Positions 61,228 through 64,000 of a DNA stretch of 64,000 bases are shown here, piece after piece. Under the pieces are notes generated by a model. It had not been told where the DNA came from. It saw only the letters and a program-made list of their open reading frames with translations, and ran no database searches. The translations under genes and the position numbers were made by a program. How positions within the stretch are numbered: the stretch's first letter is position 1; each line of letters begins with the position of its first letter. The stretch comes from Armatimonadota bacterium. Lineage in GTDB: Bacteria; Armatimonadota; Chthonomonadetes; Chthonomonadales; Chthonomonadaceae. The stretch spans positions 520,715 to 584,714 of the forward strand of contig JAGWMJ010000001.1 of the NCBI GenBank assembly GCA_028871815.1. Reading direction: 5' to 3'.

Positions 61228-62034
61228 TTATTGCAAAAGGCGCATCGCCAGGACCATGTGAACTTTCATATTCATCGGGCCGTTCGGTCCGTTAGACAGC
61301 GTCATCGACATATCGCCGGAGCCGCTCATGCGGATCAGCTTGCCTGCCGCCGGGCTGAAGTCGGAGTCGGACGTCATATGGAGCTCACCAGTTCCGCCGT
61401 CGGCTTGCGCTACCGAAATCGGCGCGGTCATTACGCTGTGGATGAGCACGGTGGTAAAGCCACCCACGTGCTCGGTTTTCACCAGCCGAGAATGCACCGT
61501 GTAGATGCCTCCTCCGGAAACGGGCGGAAGTTTCCCGGTGGTTACCCAGGTTTGACCTGGAGAGACGGCATGCTTCGGCAGGTAGACCGTAGCGTTCTGC
61601 ATGGAGCTGCTAAACTGGCCGGCCATGGCGCGCTCCTGCGCAGTGCCACCTGTTGCCTTCATCGAGAGGATGTGTCCCAACGGCGAAAAGACCATCGTGA
61701 AGCTGGGAGTGGCCGGCGCCGGCAGAACGTTGCCGTTGACCATATACTTCATACCATTGACGCTCTCGATCGCCTGTGCATTGCCGTCTGGTAACACTTT
61801 TGTGACGTGCGTGGCAATCTCCATCGCCATACGGGCGGGAATCGTCCGCTCTCCACCATGGGCACCGACCACGGTTGTAAGCTGCATGGTGAATGCATAC
61901 TTGAGGTTTTCGCCGGCTTTGAACTTCATGCGCAGGAAAACCGGTCCCCGAGCCGCGCCGGCCGCAAGCGCCATCGAGCCGGTAATGGCTGCAATGGCAA
62001 CCGTCTTGGCGCGCGAGCCGAATTGAAAATGCAT
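61228..62034 (-). CDS. Secreted protein of unknown function, paralogue of the next upstream gene
   Basis: This 268-residue protein has a signal peptide (about 1-28). The body is strand-rich (RMKFKAGENLKYAFTMQL, MVFSPLGHILSMKATGG, YLPKHAVSPGQTWVTTGKLP) and ends GPNGPMNMKVHMVLAMRLLQ. ATG 62034 has AAAGGA nine bases upstream, the same layout as in its neighbour. The two proteins are alignable over their whole length and arose by tandem duplication. I recall no named family; DUF6263-like proteins have a similar arrangement. Confidence 0.7.
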   Translation of the reverse strand: MHFQFGSRAKTVAIAAITGSMALAAGAARGPVFLRMKFKAGENLKYAFTMQLTTVVGAHGGERTIPARMAMEIATHVTKVLPDGNAQAIESVNGMKYMVNGNVLPAPATPSFTMVFSPLGHILSMKATGGTAQERAMAGQFSSSMQNATVYLPKHAVSPGQTWVTTGKLPPVSGGGIYTVHSRLVKTEHVGGFTTVLIHSVMTAPISVAQADGGTGELHMTSDSDFSPAAGKLIRMSGSGDMSMTLSNGPNGPMNMKVHMVLAMRLLQ

Positions 62035-62137
62035 CAGTGTCAATCCTTTGAGTTATGGGCGGCGGTGATTTTGGCCGGTAGGTCCGTTGCGAGCCCGCCA
62101 CCATGGCACACGAGTAGGATGATCGCGCTCTTCTGGT

Positions 62138-62944
62138 TTACTGCAAAAGGCTCAATGCCAGGACCATGTGAATCTTCATATTCATCGGGCCGTTCGGTCC
62201 GTTGGAGACCTTCATCGACATGTTGCCGGAGCCGCTCACGCGGATCAGTTTGCCGGCCGAAGGGCTGAAGTCGGAATCTGAAGTCATCTTAAGTTCACCG
62301 GTTCCGCCCCCTGCCTGCGAAACGGCAATCGGCGCGTCCATCACGCTATGGATGAGTACCGTTGGAAAACCGCCTACGTGTTCGGCCTTTACAAAGCGAG
62401 AACGTACGGTGTACGTACCTCCGCCCGCCACGGCCGGCAGCTTACCGCTGCTGACCCAGGATTGGCCGGGAGAGACTGCCTGCTTCGGCAGGTAGACTGC
62501 GGCATTCTGCATTGGGCTGGTCAATTGGCCAGCCATTGCCTTCATTTGCGCGCTGCCACCGTTGGTCTTCATGGAGACTATCGTGCCAAGTGGCGAGTAC
62601 ACCACGGTGAAGCTGGGTGTGGCGGGTGTTGGGAACTGGTTGCCATTCACCATATACTTCATGTTCTCGATGCTTTCCGTTGCTTGAGCGTTGCCGCTGG
62701 GCATCACTTTTACGATATGTCGTACCATCTGCATCGTCATGCGCGCGGGAATGTTCTGCTCTCCGCCGTTGACATTCACCGAGGTGGCAAGCTGCATGGT
62801 TAACGCATACTTAAGCGTTTGGCCGGCTTTGTATTTCATCCGGAGGAGTACCGGACCGTGAGCCGCGCTGGCCGCCACTGCCAAAGAAGCTGCTATGGCC
62901 CCAAAGGCAAGTGATTTAACGCGTGGACCGATTTGAGAATCCAT
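62138..62944 (-). CDS. Secreted protein of unknown function, paralogue of 61228-62034
   Basis: This 268-residue protein starts at ATG 62944 with AAAGGA upstream, matching the paralogue. A frame extending to 63340 overlaps the next gene and is rejected. Signal peptide, then RMKYKAGQTLKYALTMQLAT, VVYSPLGTIVSMKTNGG, YLPKQAVSPGQSWVSSGKLP, and GPNGPMNMKIHMVLALSLLQ at the end. It is about 60-65 percent identical by eye to the neighbour. Probably periplasmic or secreted. Confidence 0.7.
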   Translation of the reverse strand: MDSQIGPRVKSLAFGAIAASLAVAASAAHGPVLLRMKYKAGQTLKYALTMQLATSVNVNGGEQNIPARMTMQMVRHIVKVMPSGNAQATESIENMKYMVNGNQFPTPATPSFTVVYSPLGTIVSMKTNGGSAQMKAMAGQLTSPMQNAAVYLPKQAVSPGQSWVSSGKLPAVAGGGTYTVRSRFVKAEHVGGFPTVLIHSVMDAPIAVSQAGGGTGELKMTSDSDFSPSAGKLIRVSGSGNMSMKVSNGPNGPMNMKIHMVLALSLLQ

Positions 62945-62958
62945 CTGGGTCAATCCTT

Positions 62959-63825
62959 TCATTTGTGCGCCGGTTTGGTAGGCGCCTGCGAGCTCGTGGC
63001 GAGCTCTCCGTCGTTTAGTACATCGGTGGTGTCGTTGGTTCCCGCTACAATCATCTCGGCATGCCCATGCAACACGCCATCGGCCAGTCCAGCCGCAGCC
63101 ACAGGTACGTGGTCGGCGCTGAACTGCATGCCAACTATGCGTCCCGCGACCGGATCCACGTAATACAGGCTGTCGAGGTGGATCGTCAGGCCGGGCGTCG
63201 CCCCATCCGTCATCGGTACGCTTGCGCGTATCCTTACCGCAACAGTATTGAATCCCAGCAGCGACCTGCGACCAACAAAGATGCACGCGTAGTCCACCGA
63301 TCGCCCGGGAAGAAACGGATTGGCAACGCGTGCAGCCCACGACTCCCCCACGGCCACGGGCTGTTGCGGAGCCGGTGTGTTTTGCAGCAGTTCTATCACG
63401 CGGGTCAAGGCTCCGCCGTTGCCCGTTCCTGCCCCAGCTGGAGCCTGTTTCAGGAGCCCGGCTGCCGTTACCGTCCGCGTGACCGCCGGCAGCTCCGGTG
63501 GTGAAGGAACCGCCTGCCCGTTGATCTTGATATCTTCAGCGTCACCACGCGTACTGAGGACGGCATCCCCGTTACTCGCTACCGATTTCACAACACTCGC
63601 TGATGTGGTAACGATCTGAACAACTACCGGATTGGCGGGGTCCGTGGAGGATAGCACCGCATGTGTACGCAGCCGCTGCCTGGCGCCGACATGGTAGATG
63701 AATCGCCACGGAGCTACCTTTTCGGTGGGTGCTGCGCCGAGGTTGGCCGGCGGTGTTTGCGCCTTAACGGCGCCACCGGCGCCGTTGAGCAGCAGGAAAA
63801 TGCAAAGCCCGATTCGATTTCGCAT
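62959..63825 (-). CDS. Secreted protein of unknown function, distant member of the same family
   Basis: This 288-residue protein starts at ATG 63825 (GGGG seven bases upstream) with a signal peptide (MRNRIGLCIFLLLNGAGGAV, cut near AQT). WRFIYHVGARQRLRTHAVLS corresponds to the FKAGENLKYAFTMQ part of its two neighbours; VGESWAARVANPFLPGRSVD corresponds to SPGQTWVTTGKLP. It is more diverged than the pair downstream. It lies 14 bases from the next gene, so the three form an operon. Confidence 0.65.
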   Translation of the reverse strand: MRNRIGLCIFLLLNGAGGAVKAQTPPANLGAAPTEKVAPWRFIYHVGARQRLRTHAVLSSTDPANPVVVQIVTTSASVVKSVASNGDAVLSTRGDAEDIKINGQAVPSPPELPAVTRTVTAAGLLKQAPAGAGTGNGGALTRVIELLQNTPAPQQPVAVGESWAARVANPFLPGRSVDYACIFVGRRSLLGFNTVAVRIRASVPMTDGATPGLTIHLDSLYYVDPVAGRIVGMQFSADHVPVAAAGLADGVLHGHAEMIVAGTNDTTDVLNDGELATSSQAPTKPAHK

Positions 63826-63862
63826 TGTTTTCCCCAGATACAGCCCCTGCGTGCCGGCGCCG

Positions 63863-64000
63863 TCAGTTGCTTGAAGGCGGAAGGTCTTGAACATTGAGTC
63901 GCGCCGCGATATCGATTGTTGATACCAGCGGCGCACCCGGATCGAGCGGGTCGGGCTTGTCACGTGTCCGTTTCAGCAGCACGGTGAGGTCGAAGTGGCC
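63863..64000 (-). CDS. C-terminal end of an unknown protein (5' part beyond the window)
   Basis: The minus-strand frame is open from the right edge to TGA at 63863-63865. It encodes HFDLTVLLKRTRDKPDPLDP, then GAPLVSTIDIAARLNVQD and a short tail. The HFDLTV...L pattern recalls the C-terminal part of TIGR03435-type proteins of soil bacteria, but the piece is too short to be sure. It precedes the secreted protein operon by 38 bases. Confidence 0.5.
   Translation of the reverse strand, partial: GHFDLTVLLKRTRDKPDPLDPGAPLVSTIDIAARLNVQDLPPSSN

Noticed and set aside
62945..63340. N-terminal extension of the secreted protein at 62138
   Set aside because: The extension overlaps the neighbouring gene in another frame, and the paralogue shows the start at the equivalent of 62944, followed by a signal peptide.
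1..64000. CRISPR arrays, tRNA or rRNA genes, transposases
   Set aside because: None seen. No regularly spaced short repeats, no tRNA-like T-loop sequences in the gaps, no transposase or integrase motifs in any plausible frame.

Overview
The window is high-GC bacterial DNA with no rRNA or tRNA genes in view. The best taxonomic clue is the prepilin-like protein at 38.9 kb. Its N-terminal methylation motif and hydrophobic helix run straight into [13 protein letters not shown], a signature I associate with Armatimonadota (Chthonomonas, Fimbriimonas and relatives). The many secreted proteins of unknown function and the divergent housekeeping proteins fit that phylum. This placement is an inference from memory, not a search result.

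Layout. 0-5.7 kb: a B12-binding radical SAM protein (cut by the left edge), galT, a small coupled ORF, then two exported redox proteins (a redoxin/cytochrome c/copper monooxygenase fusion and a di-haem peroxidase). 5.7-13.6 kb is a plastic region: an orphan HsdR_N-like nuclease, a frameshifted secreted protein, an AbrB antitoxin beside a truncated PIN toxin, a 514-bp partial duplication of uvrC, the intact uvrC, and a frameshifted fic gene. 14.1-16.4 kb is a compact operon (DUF6062-like, degenerate metallophosphoesterase, unknown, fluoride channel).

16.37-21.83 kb is the most interesting part: a 5.4-kb segment of lower GC bounded by perfect 41-bp direct repeats, inserted exactly at the 3' end of crcB. 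It holds the tail of a type I restriction hsdR gene and two overlapping genes, a PD-(D/E)XK-like protein and a 1065-residue Ski2-like helicase. The organisation resembles Hachiman/AbpAB phage defence. No integrase is visible.

22-33 kb: a secreted paralogue of the 7-kb protein, an M1 aminopeptidase, FmdB-type zinc ribbon, PII protein, ANTAR regulator, D-galactonate dehydratase, a receiver-only regulator, a phytanoyl-CoA dioxygenase-like protein and a poorly characterised stretch of small membrane proteins and relics. 33-38.7 kb (minus strand): an operon of a quinate-dehydrogenase-like protein, an acyl-ACP-reductase-like protein, gamma-glutamyltransferase and an S9 peptidase. 38.9-45 kb: prepilin, secreted phosphoesterase, NnrS-like protein, class III aminotransferase and an internally deleted methylmalonate-semialdehyde dehydrogenase.

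45-57 kb is housekeeping: ileS-lspA-lgt, a PuuD-type amidotransferase, then ffh-rpsP-khpA-rimM-trmD-rplS-lepB-rnhB-yraN with tight overlaps. This links protein export, lipoprotein maturation, the ribosome and tRNA methylation. 57-59.5 kb (minus): NIL-domain protein, MoaD/ThiS-like protein and threonine synthase, a sulfur/methionine-flavoured cluster. 59.6-64 kb (minus): a repeat-rich lipoprotein and a family of related secreted proteins, the last cut by the right edge.
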